Source of the DNA: Dillenia suffruticosa
Taxonomy: Eukaryota > Streptophyta > Magnoliopsida > Dilleniales > Dilleniaceae
Length of the DNA: 64,000 bases
Direction: 5' to 3'
NCBI GenBank assembly: GCA_033439265.1
Contig: JAVTVX010000012.1
Coordinates: 299,001 to 363,000, forward strand
Position 1 is the stretch's first letter; every line of letters begins with the position of its first letter. The notes beneath the pieces are model-generated. The model did not search any database and was not told the origin of the DNA. It saw only the letters and a program-made list of their open reading frames with translations. Shown one piece after another: positions 21,669 through 35,999 of this stretch. Made by a program: the position numbers and the translations under genes.

Positions 21669-22619
21669 ATGAGCCTCTCTGCAATGAAAAAGGCTACCAT
21701 GGCTAGTTTCTCTCCAAAGCGGAACACGCGCCACCATCTTAGATCCATTAGCTTGCCAGCAAGATTGCATCCAAGCACCGTAAAAATTGAGGAAATGCTC
21801 AACAAGATCAAGTCCTTGGAGACATCAACAACGTCGTCACATGCAGAGAAAATTCTCTCGAGCATTCATGATCTTGAAGAGTTGTACCTAAGTATTGAAG
21901 AGATTCTAAATCTACAATTGACCCAACAAGCCATTTCGCGGCATGAACATGATAAATGGATCAATGACTTTTTAGATGAATCAATAAGTCATTTGGATAC
22001 ATGTAGCAGAATAAGGGATGTCATTTTTCTCATGAAAGGTGATGTTGTGAAACTTCGGTACGTTCTTAGGAGAAGCAGGGTTGGAGGAGATTTGGGCATT
22101 GAGAAAAGTGTCAATGCTTACGTGTCCGCTACAAAGAAAGTAAAGAAGGATCTCACAAAGTGTCTTGCGGAGTTGAAGCAGAGTGAGAACAAGAATTGGG
22201 GAGCTTCCCTTTTGGAGTTGGACAATCACTTATTAGCCGTGGTGAGGGTACTTAGAGAGTCAAGTTTTGTCACAATTTCAGTCTTAAAGTCCCTCTTGAT
22301 TTGGCTATCCATGCCAGCTTCTAACCAAAGGCTTAGCAAATGGTTTTTGGTAGCAAAACTGGTGCATAAAGGTGTTGTAGCATGTGAGGGTACACAAGAC
22401 AACGTGAAGGAGTTGGAAGGGTTGTATTTTGTGCTTGCAAATCTATTGGGATCGCAAAGTTCAAGCAAAGATCTCAAGCTAGAAATGATTGATCGGGCGC
22501 AGAAGAGGTTGGAAACCCTAGAGGCCAGATTTCAAGGCCTTGAAGATGGATTAGAGAGATTGCTGAGACACTTAATGCGTGCCAGAGTTTTTTTCTTAAA
22601 CATACTTTCACTGAGGTGA
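21669..22619 (+). CDS. DUF241 family protein, copy 2
   Basis: A single exon of 316 residues. It shares with the copy at 14876 the N-terminal RSISLPARLHPSTVKIEEML block, the central SISHLDTCSRIRDVIFLMKG and VKKDLTKCLAELKQ blocks, and the C-terminal ALE/LEARFQGLEDGLERLLRHLM helix. The two are clearly paralogous but well diverged, so the duplication is old. The likely start could also be the internal Met of MKKATMASFSPKR; the first ATG is used. The function of DUF241 proteins is not established. Confidence 0.9.
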   Translation: MSLSAMKKATMASFSPKRNTRHHLRSISLPARLHPSTVKIEEMLNKIKSLETSTTSSHAEKILSSIHDLEELYLSIEEILNLQLTQQAISRHEHDKWINDFLDESISHLDTCSRIRDVIFLMKGDVVKLRYVLRRSRVGGDLGIEKSVNAYVSATKKVKKDLTKCLAELKQSENKNWGASLLELDNHLLAVVRVLRESSFVTISVLKSLLIWLSMPASNQRLSKWFLVAKLVHKGVVACEGTQDNVKELEGLYFVLANLLGSQSSSKDLKLEMIDRAQKRLETLEARFQGLEDGLERLLRHLMRARVFFLNILSLR

Positions 22620-23804
22620 TTGTTGATTTCTAAAACTTTATTTTCCAATTTGTTTCATAATGATGTATCCGCATTTTAGAGGATTTGTATAGAATTATAC
22701 ATGCGTATATTATAAATGTGTAGTTCATGTAAAACGAAAAATTATATATAAAGAGATTATGTAATTTGGGTTTTTATACTTTCATTTGCAAATTGGAGTT
22801 TCAAAACCTATCTCAATCCATTGATGAGTATATTTCAATATCAAAAAATCTTCTAGGCAACCAACCTTAATTCTTCTAATAAATTTATTTGTGTTGGTAT
22901 ATTATTAACCAATACAAGAGGGTGGGGTGATATTAAGATTACTTGATCTGGAAGATTAAGATTGTAATTATTATGTCATGTGAAAGTGAAACAATCTCTT
23001 TTGGATTAGTTAGTCTGAGACTTGGTCAATTATTCTATTTCACTCACATGCATTGGCATTTCAAGTTTCACTAATCTAATATAATTTGTGTTGGGTGCTT
23101 TGCTTTCTTGGGAGATTGTGCGTGGCGTGCATGTGGTTGTGTGTTGCATCCTTTCACGATGCAACAAGCAGCACTCATCGAGAGAACGCATCATTGTGCT
23201 GCCAGCGCGTTCCACTAAATTCCACCGTGGGCGCTTCCCGAAGTCACGGGGCTTTAGCACTAGATCGTTGACAAAGCAAAACTTGATTGTGAGAGTTGTG
23301 GAACGAATGTCATCTAATACTACGTGTTAATGTTAAATAAAGACAAATTCATAATTTTTTTTTTTTTATTAATAAAGTTTCCCTTTAATTTTCTGCATTA
23401 GCATAATAATTGAGATACCTTCTCTGTATTAATTAGTATTAACTTAGGTTGCACAAAGAAAAAAAAAGGTGAATTTTTCTTAATAGGAATGGGTAAATTA
23501 TAAAAATTTTGTAAAAAGATAATTTGGGAGAAAAAAATATATATATATATAAAAATGAAATTATGGGTGGATAAGGCATGTAAATTTTATTATTATTAAA
23601 GATAATCTTCTAAGAAAACTTTCAGATTTGTAAAGATGAGTTTGGCGTTGGAGTAGAAGTAGAAGAGGAGGGAGAGAGCGTTCCCGGGGGAAGGGAAGCA
23701 ACAGGAGGAAAGGCTATGCGCCTATCTTCCCATCATCAATTTACTTCCTCTTCAGATGCACTCTTTTCATCTTCATTTCACTATCCTAATTATGTTTCAA
23801 ATGG

Positions 23805-23839
<35 letters not shown>

Positions 23840-24286
23840 AAACATTTTCTGCATATAAATTCTTTTTGATAAAACCACAACCACAAGAATATAGAAAAGA
23901 AATAAAGAGGATAAAATTACAAATACAGAAAAATAAAGTGATAATTTTGAGATAACAACAGAATTAGATGTGAATTTATCCCCTCCCCCCGCCCCCCCCC
24001 CCCCCAATGAGTTTATTTTACTAAAGATGATTTTTTTAGTTTTTGAATTTCTTTCTCCCATTCACATTTGGGGAGATCTGAAATATATAATAATAATAAA
24101 AAGATATCCCTTCAATTATCCGATATCCATCTCACACGTGTCTTCAGATAACGGCTATAATAGGCCTTCCCTGGTGGCATGGAACGTCGGAGCTGAAATG
24201 GGTCCCACCGCCCTTCTCGTTTCCCAGTAGAATCGCACCATCTTTCCAACTCAGAAGACCGTTACACAACAATCAAGGATCCTAAA

Positions 24287-24289
<3 letters not shown>
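22620..24289. other. Spacer between DUF241 and IST1-like genes
   Basis: Contains an AT microsatellite at about 23807-23836 and a C-run at about 23984-24005. The piece 23090-23330 is notably more G/C-rich than its surroundings but has no recognisable protein. Confidence 0.35.

Positions 24290-24326
<37 letters not shown>
24290..24326. repeat. CT microsatellite in IST1-like promoter/leader
   Basis: About 37 bases of CT repeat, with a further CT patch at 24361-24370, about 250 bp before the IST1-like ATG. CT-rich tracts are common in plant 5' leaders. Confidence 0.85.
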
Positions 24327-24329
<3 letters not shown>

Positions 24330-24574
24330 GACAATCATCCCCATCAGGCCCTTCAACTCCTCTCTCTCTCATCGTAGAATGAGCGTCCGCATTGTAACCT
24401 TCACAGCTAAGAGTCAGTGTAAGAGAGCGATGAAGTTCGGACTTTCTATTTTCCGCAGAGGCTTCAACTCCTCCAAATGGTTCAACTTATAACCTAATTT
24501 GCTACTGAAAACCCTAGTTTTTCTATACTTTTTCCAAAACTTATTCATTGGGTTTGTTCTGAAACAGCAAAACA

Positions 24575-27500
24575 ATGGCGAAGATGGCGACGGCGAGGAT
24601 AAAGCTACTGAGGAACAAGAGAGAGGTGGTAGTGAAGCAAATGAGGCGTGACCTTGCTTTGCTTCTTCAGTCTGGTCAAGACGCCACTGCTCGCATTCGG
24701 GTAATCTGGCCCTCGATTTGCTTATGTCTTCACTTCACTGCGATGTTTGATCCTTCCCAAAAAAAAAAAAAAAAACAAGTGGGTTTCTTTATTTGGGTCT
24801 GAAATCTGATCTTGGCTCTCTGAAACTTCAAGTAAGCCCTAATTAGGTACTTTTTCTTATCAGATTTAATTTACTGGGCAGCTTACTTGAATCCTTGGTA
24901 AACTTACTGTGGGAGCACTTTATGGTTTTTCTGGGGTTGTCATGTTGATTGGCTTTTAGGAATCATCGCTACTTGGTTACTGATTTGATGAATGGTGTAA
25001 AGTTACTACCTAAACCTATTTCAAATATTAAGTCCTGCATCCACTAACTCTACCTTCAAGGTGTCGTATGTTAGTTTTGGGAAATTTCAATCTTCGAAGA
25101 TAGCCAGCTTTTAAAGTAGGAATCAAGTTACCTGATATTAAATATTCAACTCCAGCATTACAAAGGAAGATGGTAAAACTCCATGTGGAAAATGCTTCAA
25201 ATGAAGATGGACTACAGAACATGTATGCAATGGAATTTGAGATCAACTACGTGGAGTTGATGGAAAATTCTTGTGAAAATTTAGGAATTATGTTATGTTA
25301 TAGGAAATAGATAATAAGTTTGGAACAAAGGCAAGAGGCATTGATGTCACATAACATCCACAAAGAATCCAATAATGAGTTTGGATAGATACCTCAAGTC
25401 TGATGATTGGGGAGGTAAATTTGACAAAAGGTTTTGGGAGTAGCTGGTCCACATCTAGCGTTAAAAAGGAGAAAAGGGAGTATGGTTACATTGGTATATC
25501 TATCTCAATAAAGAAAAAAGGCAATTACAATGTTGATCACCCTCTGGCCATTAGTCAGTGATGAAGTTGTCCTGATTGTGGGATTTATTTGTTTCTATGA
25601 TCAAGACAATTCTGAGGAGGTAAAACTTGCTAGAGAGAAGAGATTAGGTCATGCTCCCTCTCTTAAGTCGTGGTAATTTACTTAGGCAGTTATATTCGTG
25701 TGTATTGGCTGTGTTATGATGGGATGATCATTAAGCTGATGTGTAGCTGGGATGCGATAAAAGGTCACTGCGATCTTGTAGAATTTGCATATAAGTAGAG
25801 GCCTTTGTGACACACAAGAAAAGAAATTTCTTGAGTGCCTTAAAGTAAGGTGGAACCATGGCTTATGTCCTGGGTGGTGGGAAAACTTGCCTAGGTGGAT
25901 TTGAGAGAGAATTTGTATAAAGTTCAAACAACCTGGAGTTTCTATCCATTCAAAAAACCTGTACAATCTCTCTGAAACACAAGAAGACCATGATAATCTT
26001 AGAACCCCGAAAGAGCACCCTTTTGATCAAGAAAATTACTATTTTCTATTTTCTCAGATTTTAACTACACCATTGCCTTCTTCCTCACTTCGTAAGTGCA
26101 TGTTTGTAGCCCTTGCAATTGTCTTTATTGCATCAGATTTCATACCACACTTTTCCTCACAAATTATGCATTATTCTTTTGGTTGATCCACAAACACTTG
26201 GACCCTGTCTCATTGTTCCTCACTTCAAACTTTTTCCAAATTTACTGCATTCTACTTCAAAAAGTAGGGCTCTGCTTCACTGCAATTACAGGGAGTGGCA
26301 TTTCTGTGCTAAGCATTGCACCAACATTTCACCTGGAAAATCAGATGGTCACAAAATTAACTATGTTGTTAGGGTTTTTCTAACGAACAAAATTCCAAAG
26401 TTTCAGTGCCAAAAAATTATGTGCCAAATTTTGGCAGGATTGTTAACTAATGATGTTGATGGGAACATCTTTGTAGGTTGAACATGTTATAAGAGAGCAG
26501 AATATTCTGGCTGCAAATGAGATAATTGAGCTCTTCTGTGAGCTAATAGTTGCAAGACTTCAAATTATTGCAAAGCAAAGGTGATGGCTCATATATTCAG
26601 TCTCTCAAGTGCAATATATCTCATGAATATCTGATTTTCCACATATGTCACATCCATCATATACCAGGGAATGCCCGGCAGATCTTAAAGAAGGGATCTG
26701 TAGTGTAATATTTGCTGCTCCAAGGTGCTCGGAAATTCCAGAGCTTCTGTCATTAAGGAATGTATTTGAGAAAAAATATGGGAAAGATTTTGTGTCCTGT
26801 GCAACTGATTTACGATCAAACTGCGGTGTCAATCGCATGGTAAGTACTGTCTAATTGAATTCCAAGTGAGAGGTCATGACTGGGATTTGCAATATCATGA
26901 ATTGTACTTGATGTATAGGCTTTCAATTGTTAAACTTTTGTACCACAGATACTCATCTGATGTTTTAGCTGCTCTAATATGCTGATGAGTTTTTCTTTCT
27001 TCTAGCTGATTGACAAACTCTCTGTTAGAACCCCTACTGGTGAAGTAAAGTTGAAAATCATGAAGGAAATAGCCAAGGAGTACCAAATAGACTGGGATAC
27101 AGCAGAATCCGAGAAGGAGCTTCTCAAGCCATCAGAAGATCTTATAGTAAGAATTCACCCACGGTCTTGTTAGAGATCTGGGATCCTCATTTTCTGATGC
27201 TGTATTCGTACTTTTGTAATTTTTTCCAATTTATTAATTATGTTATCTCATTGGTCAGGAAGGACCACGCACATTTGTTAGTGCTTCCAGCATACCGGTG
27301 AAGCCCATGCAGAGCAAAACTGTTGAGTGGAATGAACCAGTTGCAAGGTAGAGCTCTTCCGTCACATTGAATGCCAGAGCATAGATGAACTACTGTTGTT
27401 TCACTTGTTACATTCTTATCATTGCGTTTTACACAGGTTATCAGCTGGCAAGGAAACAGAACCCATGCAATTTAGAGACAGCACATCAGCTGCTGAAGCA

Positions 27501-28121
27501 GCTGCTGAATCTGCAAAGAAAGCAATTGCCGCTGCACAAGCTGCTGCCTTTCTTGCCAATTGTAATTCTAATCAAGTTTTGCAGATATCTGGCATGGGCT
27601 GTGGTTCCAATGCTTTCTGCTGCCCCTCTGGTGCTAAGCCTGGGTTTGAACGTTCATCTGGCTGTGGCGCTTTCAGCTCCACATCAAACAATCCTTCTAT
27701 GAACTTCTTCAAGGTGGGTCAGCAGCAATCTGATGCTATTGAAAGGACTCATGTATCACAGAGCTTTGATCAATCTCATTATCATAATGAAGAATCTGGC
27801 TCAACTGTTACGGAAGGAAGAAAAGTTAACAGAAGGCACAGCTACAATGCCCCCTCAGCACATTCAGATATTAAATTTGATGAATCAGAATCCGAAGAGA
27901 AAATTGAGATAGAGAAGCCCTCTTATAATGGTGTTAATCAACCACCTGAGAGGCTTCCGCCAGCAGTGCTTCCATCCAATTCTGATCTTCCATTCAATTG
28001 GATTCAAGCAGGAGCCGCAGGTTCACATAAACAGGAACCCGCAGCTCGTGTTCATCCTAAATTGCCGGATTACGATGCACTTGCTGCTCGTTTTGATGCT
28101 CTCAAGTATCACAAGTCATAA
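24575..28121 (+). CDS. IST1-like protein (ESCRT-III regulator)
   Basis: Six exons, 24575-24700, 26477-26580, 26668-26839, 27006-27146, 27259-27347 and 27437-28121, join in frame to 438 residues with GT/AG junctions throughout. The N-terminal IST1 domain (about residues 5-170) includes RIKLLRNKREVVVKQMRRDL, ATARIRVEHVIREQN, ELFCELIVARL and KYGKDFVSCATDLRSNCGVN. The tail is low-complexity: an Ala-rich helix (AAEAAAESAKKAIAAAQAAA, then FLA) and a Ser/Glu-rich region. Family members bind CHMP1/LIP5 and modulate the VPS4 ATPase during multivesicular body formation at endosomes. Intron 1 is long (1776 bp); open frames inside it are not coding. The tail lacks an evident C-terminal MIM of the human IST1 type. 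It converges with the PAT10-like gene. Confidence 0.92.
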
Positions 28122-29968
28122 AGCTAATGATTTTACTTTCTTAGTATGACCTATATGTCGAATTTTGTTACTCTACATGTGTGTGGAATGGATACTGCTA
28201 TCGAATTAAGTTTCCTGTAAACCAGAAATATCATCATCCTCAATGTTCAATTTAATTTCAGATTGGCTTTATTTTTAGGAAATATTATAATAAAAGTTCA
28301 TCATTTTGGATGTGTTTATTGTATGATGGTTATTGGGTGATATTGAAGTTATTGTGCCATTCTGTGAGTTATTGGGTGATATTGAACTTCTTGATGGCAA
28401 AAGGGTTCCTAACATCGGTAGCCTGTTCACTCTGTGCTCAATTTGCTGTTATGTGCGTGCTCACCAGCTGGACCAGAGTCATTGTTTTAGCATCTCAGTC
28501 CCTGAGCTGAAGAAGTCAGTTGCTGCATTAATGCTAGTCCATGTGACCCCAAAACAAAGACGGCACGAGGTAGAAAAGGTAAGCCCTAGTAACTTGCTGG
28601 ACAAAATAGGATCTTCATCATGCCGTGCATTCCAGGAAAGCCCTACATCACTTGAAAAATCAACGGCTCTTATCCATTATTTTCAGTCCTTCAGACTATG
28701 TCAGCTCATGGTTATATGGCCACTTTCAGCTAAATCAAAGAAAAATGAGTTGCTAACCCATTGACATCAACGACCTGCAAAAAAATTGCACTTGAAGTAA
28801 AGTTATATGCACATAAATTATCTGAACAACGTACAATATCTGCACTTTTAACAGAGGACAATTTAGTATGGCTATCATTTGGCTTATCTGACAAATTGCT
28901 GCCATAATTTGGACAGGTTCGGCCTAGTGTGACATACATGGTTAGCGAACCATGCAGTTGCTGTCATGCTACTGGAAGATTTGAGGCTTTAGATACCTCC
29001 CTTTCAAAAATTGGTTAACTGACGGGTTACAATTTAAATGTCACAAACAAGTTACTAAAGGAGCATTTTTCGTGGGCTTATGTAGTTTATGTTATGAATA
29101 ACTTGAAGAAACACAATCAATACGACCATGCAATTTACTTCATCAGTCATATTAGATTCTTCTAAACTAGTTCCCATATTTGATCATGACCCAGTTGACC
29201 TAATTTACCAGCATCTGTTGCTAAAGGAAGTGGAACAAAATAAATTTTTTCTTCGCTGAGAAACTGTGAAATCCTATCTCTTTGAAACCTTCATCAGTAC
29301 ATTAGGGATGTGCTTTTGGTTCTAATGTTCCTCGTACCTTCCAGGGAGTTAACTTCAGATGGCTGTCTATTTCCACACTAACACCTAAAGAAGTTTGGTC
29401 TTGATCTTTCTTTTGGTTCTTCTTATTATCATTATGAGGGAGGGGGCATTTCTGATGTTACCAGAGTGATTGTACTTCCATGATATTACCATGTTCTTTG
29501 TAGGACATACCTTACAATAAACCATGTATAGCAATTGCTCAATCCTAAAAAGTGAGGCAGGGGATTGAAACGAAACAAAGTTATTATGAAAAGATGTAAC
29601 CGGCCATATCAAAATAGGCAGAATGGTGTAAGAAACCAACAAGTTTTCCCTACCAGCAAATTTAAGCTGAGCCGTTCAGAGCTACAAGAATTAAAAAAAT
29701 CTTGCTTAGGTTTTTTGATGAACATAACATTAGGTACGAAAAAATTATAGGATTCCAGTGAGTAGTGAATACCAGCAGCAACCAAAAAAAATAAAAAATG
29801 GAGTTCCATACTCACGAATAGAATCACAGACTGTTTACAGAGATGAACTCAATGACAAGAGAGGAACTCCACAAAGCCAAGTCCTGCGCCCATGGATACA
29901 TGGACAAGCATAAAAAATGGGCTTGGTGATTTTCAGCAAGGTTAAAGAAAAATAAATTTAGCTTATTG
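28122..29968. other. Convergent spacer between IST1-like and PAT10-like
   Basis: Holds the 3' UTRs of both genes. A 143-codon open frame from 28333 includes a protein-like stretch (ELKKSVAALMLVHVTPKQ) but has no recognised family, begins in a short direct repeat (TTATTGGGTGATATTGAA twice) and is probably fortuitous. Confidence 0.35.
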
Positions 29969-32900
29969 TCAACAACATCGGCAGGATAAAATGTCCAAAC
30001 ACGTATAAGGTCTTGACTTTGCCTCGAGCTCTTGAGCTGAGGGCAGTGGCTCCATGGCATAGATGCTGCTTCCAGCACAGCAAAAGTTGTACAAATTTCT
30101 GCAAATGCCTTTGCTAAATGGGTGCACTCTTTCAGGAATCTCTCTGCAGATCAACAAAAGTATTAATAACCAGTACCACGGGTGGCACAAAAGTTGATGC
30201 TCTATCATCACAATCATATTTTATGCTGCCATTCTAGTACTAATCGTCATGATAGTTGAGATATAAAAAACCAGCCTAGATATGAAAATATCTTTGGATG
30301 GCAAGCAAGAACAAGTTTGGTATCAAACATCAATCGCGACAAATGCGTTAAAACCTTGCCCAGACACTTAGGTGTGGGAGAAACAGTATTTGACTTTGTA
30401 GCATGGTCAACCATGATTGTTATCAACTTCCAAGATAGCAGGCAAAACTGAATGCAAAAAAATGAAGCAACATTGATAGCAGTAAGCAGTTGATCAAGTG
30501 AGATGCAAATCTTTAACTCGGTAAGCAAGCAAAATTAGAATTGCATGACTGACCTTAGATATGGGATGCGTCGCCTTCTTACAAGTTCATATGTAGTCTG
30601 ATTTGTAAGAATAAGGTAGCTGTCACAAACACACTCTCACCCTTAGAACATGTTTGGTGATGCTCATTAATCAAACAGAATATCAGCAAATGGAGCATTT
30701 TCATCCCCCAGAATTTGAAATGATTTGAATCACTAGTATTTCAAAAGTTCAAGAGAAAAGCAGATAAAAGAATTATGTAACTCCAACTCAAAATCTGGAA
30801 GTCCATTTCACATCCACATCTCTGTCTCCTTGTCCAAAGAAGGATATTGAGCCAAGAGAAAATGGTTTGACATCTTATGAAAGAAAAGGTACTGAAGCTT
30901 TTAAGGCAGAAAAGTAGTGTCCATTTCTCAAGCACAGATCAAATGGAAATGTATTAATCATCTGTTGTTTCTCTTCAACTTACATTAAGAAGAAACCAGT
31001 TGTTTGTGAAAATATTATGAAATTAGTCCTGTAATCTTAATTCATAACTATCTTCCCTCCTATTATATCAGAAAAGAGAAAGACAATATATAATTTGTGA
31101 ACATAAGTGTTGGTATGGTACCAATACAAAATTAATCACAATATCAGACATATGGAAGGACCATATGAAGCAACATCATGAATGATTGCAAAGTTGCTGA
31201 CCACATTATTTGGTTTTAAAAAAGCAATCCAAGGAAAAAAAAGAAAAATGAAATTTGCTAACAGAGATGGAAAATGAGAAACCTACCTGTGGAAAAGAAG
31301 AAGCAAGATCAGGAAAATCAGGGAAATTGTCAAGATAACCAATAGCAATATCATTACCACATCAATCCACCTGAAAATTAGTTCAACCCAAAGTCAGCCA
31401 TTGTTAAGTAACGTAGCATTAGAGTGCTTTTAGATAATCAATTAAGACATTGTTGTAAAATAGAACATCCGTTCCTCTCTCTCATGCTGCCTGGCATTCC
31501 ATTTCAACTGCAGTGAATTTGGAAAATTGACATTCTCTTCAAGAGATAAAAGACAATGAATCGTTTAATTACCAAGCCTTTGACATGTTAGCCGTCAGGT
31601 ATGTAATGTACAAGATGCCTGTCCAAATGCATAGAGCTGTCTCCTCACAAATGTACCACCTGTCAAGTAAATTCGGATCAAGGAAATATACAAGGACTTT
31701 CATTCTGAATTGAGGTCAAGATGTATGGTATATGGGCATTTAAATGGCATTAAAGACAGATGGAACCCCAAACATAAAAAATCCACCAGTTGTAATGGAG
31801 TCATGTAATCATCTGCAACAAGTATTGAGTTTTCTTTTTTCTGTCTGGCTGGATATTTCATAGTGCTTGTTATTTGGTCATATGATCCATAGATAACCAA
31901 GAAAACAAATGTTTGTCCCATGATACAAGGTATAAGCATCATTGCCCCAGGCTACACATAGCACATGTTTGATTAGAATTTAACCACCAGTTCTCCAATA
32001 GGCTACATTCGGAGTCTAATATAAGTCTACACCAAATGAGATTCTTCAACATTTAAATACAAAAATCTACTATTGAATGAGAAGACTGTAAACTCACCAA
32101 AATCGAGAATGATTACCCTGCCCAATGCATGTCCCAAGCCAGACACAGTGATGATCAAATTGAAGCACACATTTATCACAATCATGGCAATGCTTTGCTC
32201 GTGGAGGCTGCAATAATTGTAAATGTCAACATTAATAATCAGTTCAGGATCAAAGAAACGCATGCGTCTGCAGGGTAACTGAGAGAAAGATTTTTCTCCT
32301 TGATAGAATGAACGGAATATTTAACTAAAAAATAAAGAAAAGTCGATAAATGACTTTTAGATTCACTGAAGGATAGAATGTTAATACAGGGAAAAGAAAA
32401 TATGTGGTTGATGTGGCCTAAAATCTAAACAAGGTGGAGAGAGCTGTTAAAATGTGAATTCCTCAAGCCAAGGTTTCCAGAGCTAGATCCTATTAAACTC
32501 TTAGCACATACCATATATGTTCACTAGGCAAACATTTGCTTTTCTAGCCTTTTTAAGAAAGGCTTCCTGAGTATACATGAAGCTGCATGCTCACCATTAA
32601 AGAGGAGGTCTAAGAAAAAGATACCAACTTCATTTTTTTTAATTATTTTTTTCTCTTATGGGCAGGGTGAGGTTAGGGGCGAAAGGATATATGCTTGGGT
32701 TGATTTGATCCCACATAAACAATCTATGGACAAATATCATATACAATGGCAGGTTGAGGCACTATAATTGCACATAGATATAATTCAAAAATTCACAGGT
32801 CCTTAAGAAACCATAATTTACATTAGGATTATTACCTGTAAAACATTGCAGTATGTGCACGTCCAAGTCCTGCGAAAGAAAAGCAGAATGTGGTCAGAAA

Positions 32901-35812
32901 CATATACTGCTCCTAAACTATGGAAAGTTTTTCACATGAGGTTATCCAATGATTGAAGAAATAGATGGGTCAGAAATTTTTTACCAATATGGTAAGATAA
33001 AGTGATTAATCCAGAGGACTTCAAGTTCAGGACGGCATGGCAGTTAAGATCTCAGCCATCACATGAACATGTGCCTAACCGTGTTTATTAGCAAAAATAA
33101 ATAAATAAATAGCAATACCAAGGCTGACAATAATTCCCTTTTTTTCTTTTCAACATGTCCATCTACATGATAAGGTTTTAAAAAAAAAATATGGCCTTTG
33201 ACAACCTAAACAAGAAGAAAATAACAAAGCATGAAATGTGATAAGCACAATCAATAACCATATTTGTGTATGAGTGTGCACCTAAATTGTCATAAAAATA
33301 AATAAATAATAAATAATAAATAACTGCACCCAGATTATTAGTATTCAGACAACAAGATCAAGATTATTATTATTACTATTATTATTATTACCTAACAGAT
33401 GACCCTGAAGGGTACATGTCCATCACTAGCTTTGTCCAAGATGATATATTACTTCCCAAAAGGTTGCTTCCCCTTCGGCTTCCATCTATAGTAATCACAA
33501 GGCCTCCATTTTTGCTTGCAGCAGGCTGTCTTTGCTTAACCATCAGCAAATAAGTTAAAAGTACGATGAGCATCTTATCAACAAACATTTCGAAAGAAAT
33601 GATGAAAATAAATTATGCCTTTTTATTTTTGCCTTTACAGTTTTGTGGTTAAGCAGAAGAAAATACCGAAAGGCTAGGACGTATCATTGCCTTATTAGAG
33701 ATAAAACAAATACAAGTAATGTGCTAGAAAAATGAGAACAACAACCACTGAGCTAGAAACTATTGGATTCGATTACCTACTTCATTGTTTAGATAAACTA
33801 CACAAAAAGTAATACTTACTTGGACGTTGAAGCTGAGCTAGCAGCCCTCATTGCATCAAGTACATAACTGAATCATGAGATAACAATCACATAAGACACA
33901 ATTTAGAAAAAAGAAATCTGATTGTTTGCAAGAGCAACTCATTAATCAAAATATCAAGCTTATGAAAAATCTTAAAACATTGTAGACAATTACCCAGGAG
34001 AAGAACCAGCAGTTAAGAAGTACTGAACCAATGTTGCAACAAACAACAATAAATATATAGCTGTGTACCTGTGAAAGCACAAGGCCAGGTAACTATCAAA
34101 AGTGAGTTCGAGATAGAGAGAAGAGACTTGCAAATTGCAAGGCAATAATGAATAGAAAAAAACTAGCTAATTTGCATCCTGGACACCCATTTCAAAATAA
34201 GAATCTCAACATATCTTCTACTCTTTTTTTTTTTCACTTTTGGCTTTAAAGTCATGCATTCATGAAAATATTCCCAAATAAGAAGCATAAGCTTACTAAT
34301 GCAGCTACAAGCCACAATAAGACATACTCCCTCCATTAAAACTTCAAAAGATGCATATAATGAGGTTCTTCTGTGCTCCGTGAACATTTATTTAAAGAAG
34401 CATGTCAATCTAATGGAAATGTCCCTGCGGCAAAATGATATGACACTTTTTAATTTATAATCATGTAAAGATTTTTAAGAACTTTGTCTTGTGTGTCCTT
34501 ACTGTTCTCCCATGTCTGTGTTTGTTCACAGTCCTGCACCTTAGTTCCATCAACGATGTGAAAATTAGCCAATTTTCTTCCCCTTTTCCCCACCCAGCTG
34601 TGGCAACATGCTTGCTAAATCACCCAACATCAACTTGTAACATAGTATCATGATTCTTTAGTACTTTTGCCCTACCTAGTCTTTAGTTGCAGAAATAAGT
34701 CAAGCACCAGGAAATTAAAATCATCTTCATGATCCTAAACTACCAAAGTCATGTTGGAAATTAAACCTAATTCAGGATTCAGCTGAGTAACTACACAGAT
34801 CACATCACTTTGGCTCGAAATTAGGAGTGTCAAGCGTCAATGAAAACATGAGTGATATCTCAATGGAAAGATATGGATGCCTAGTTTCCACTGCATCAAG
34901 TCTCCCTAGAATCCGTGCAGTACAGAAAAAGATAACGAGGAATGACACAGAACATGTGTGGCAAACCCATTGGGATCCTGCGGGAATAACATTTTTCCTA
35001 TGTCCTTGTTTTCTGTGTTCACTTAGTTTTCATTTATTAAGCATTTATCTAGTCTAGATTAGCATAAATACCCACCTAAGTAGCTCATTTTCAATCAAGC
35101 AATTGAAAGCACATCGAAGTTGTTCTATTTTGGTTCCATTTGTTCTCTCCTCCATCTTGTGCATATGAGTAGTTCGAAACACAAAATAGCGTTCGAAGCC
35201 TCGGAGTTCGAAACACAGCTCAGGTTTGAACAAGCTTAAGTTCAAACCAATCTTCAAAGTTCGAAACTACAAATAAAGCTCGGGCTCAATAAACTTGGAC
35301 TCCATCTACAAGTCATACAAGTAATATACCCTTATAAAGCTCTATCAACTAGACAAAAGCATATCTTCCCAAATAAGGTCTAGGGCTTTATCTCCAACAA
35401 CCTCATTACTTAAACTCATAACAAATTTCCACAAATGCCATACAAATAACAACCCCAAATTCCAAAATCACCCAACGAAACATACAAGCAAAAATCAGAA
35501 AAGAGAGGATCAAGATACCAAGGTTCCTTCGTTGTTTTATCAACTAAGTCTTTATCAAAGAGAAAGAGAACACCCACATAGACCAGATGAAGCGCCACCA
35601 AAGCCACTTTCAAAACCAATGAAGATCTCCGCGCTTGAAAACAAAAGCCCATAGATTAAAACTACGAACTAGTCAAGATTAGGAAGAGGGATGTTAAAAT
35701 TAGTTATATGGTTTCTACCGGGATCGGAGAGGCAAGGAAACCAATGGTAAAATCGATCGGAGAAACGAAGCCACGATTCACGAATCGGACAGCAGAGGGT
35801 TACCATCGTCAT
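29969..35812 (-). CDS. PAT10: DHHC protein S-acyltransferase, PAT10-like
   Basis: Eleven minus-strand exons (35719-35812, 35519-35633, 33994-34068, 33820-33867, 33392-33529, 32836-32869, 32098-32207, 31573-31659, 31287-31370, 30554-30619, 29969-30143) join in frame to 341 residues. The cysteine-rich domain reads TYCNVLQPPRAKHCHDCDKC then LQFDHHCVWLGTCIGQGNHS, with the DHHC catalytic motif at about 186-189. Four hydrophobic segments fit membrane spans near residues 42-62, 70-90, 213-232 and 238-262. The C-terminus has the conserved TTYELVRRRRIPYLR segment. The enzyme would transfer palmitate to protein cysteines; Arabidopsis PAT10 acts at Golgi and tonoplast. Similarity and length both fit PAT10. 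An in-frame upstream ATG at 35905 would add 31 residues; 35812 was preferred because family members start close to the CCP motif. Exon 5's acceptor was chosen by reading frame. Confidence 0.9.
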
Positions 35813-35999
35813 CGAAGCAACAAAATCAGAAACATCAGACCAATCGGAAAACCTTAAAACGGAAGAGTCTAGATTTAGGTTTTGGGAAAACAGGACACCA
35901 GCCAAGTTTAGGGCAAAGTGAACTTTAACTCTAATTGGACAGTGGGTTCAGTTAAGGTACCTCGGAATAGCAAGTGCCAAAGGGAAGGGATTCAGCTTA

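Noticed and set aside
26096-26481. Overlapping open frames in IST1-like intron 1
   Set aside because: They lie between well-supported exons, have no family resemblance and are composition artefacts.
28333-28764. 143-codon open frame downstream of IST1-like gene
   Set aside because: No recognised motif, starts in a short direct repeat, and lies in the expected 3' flank; treated as chance.
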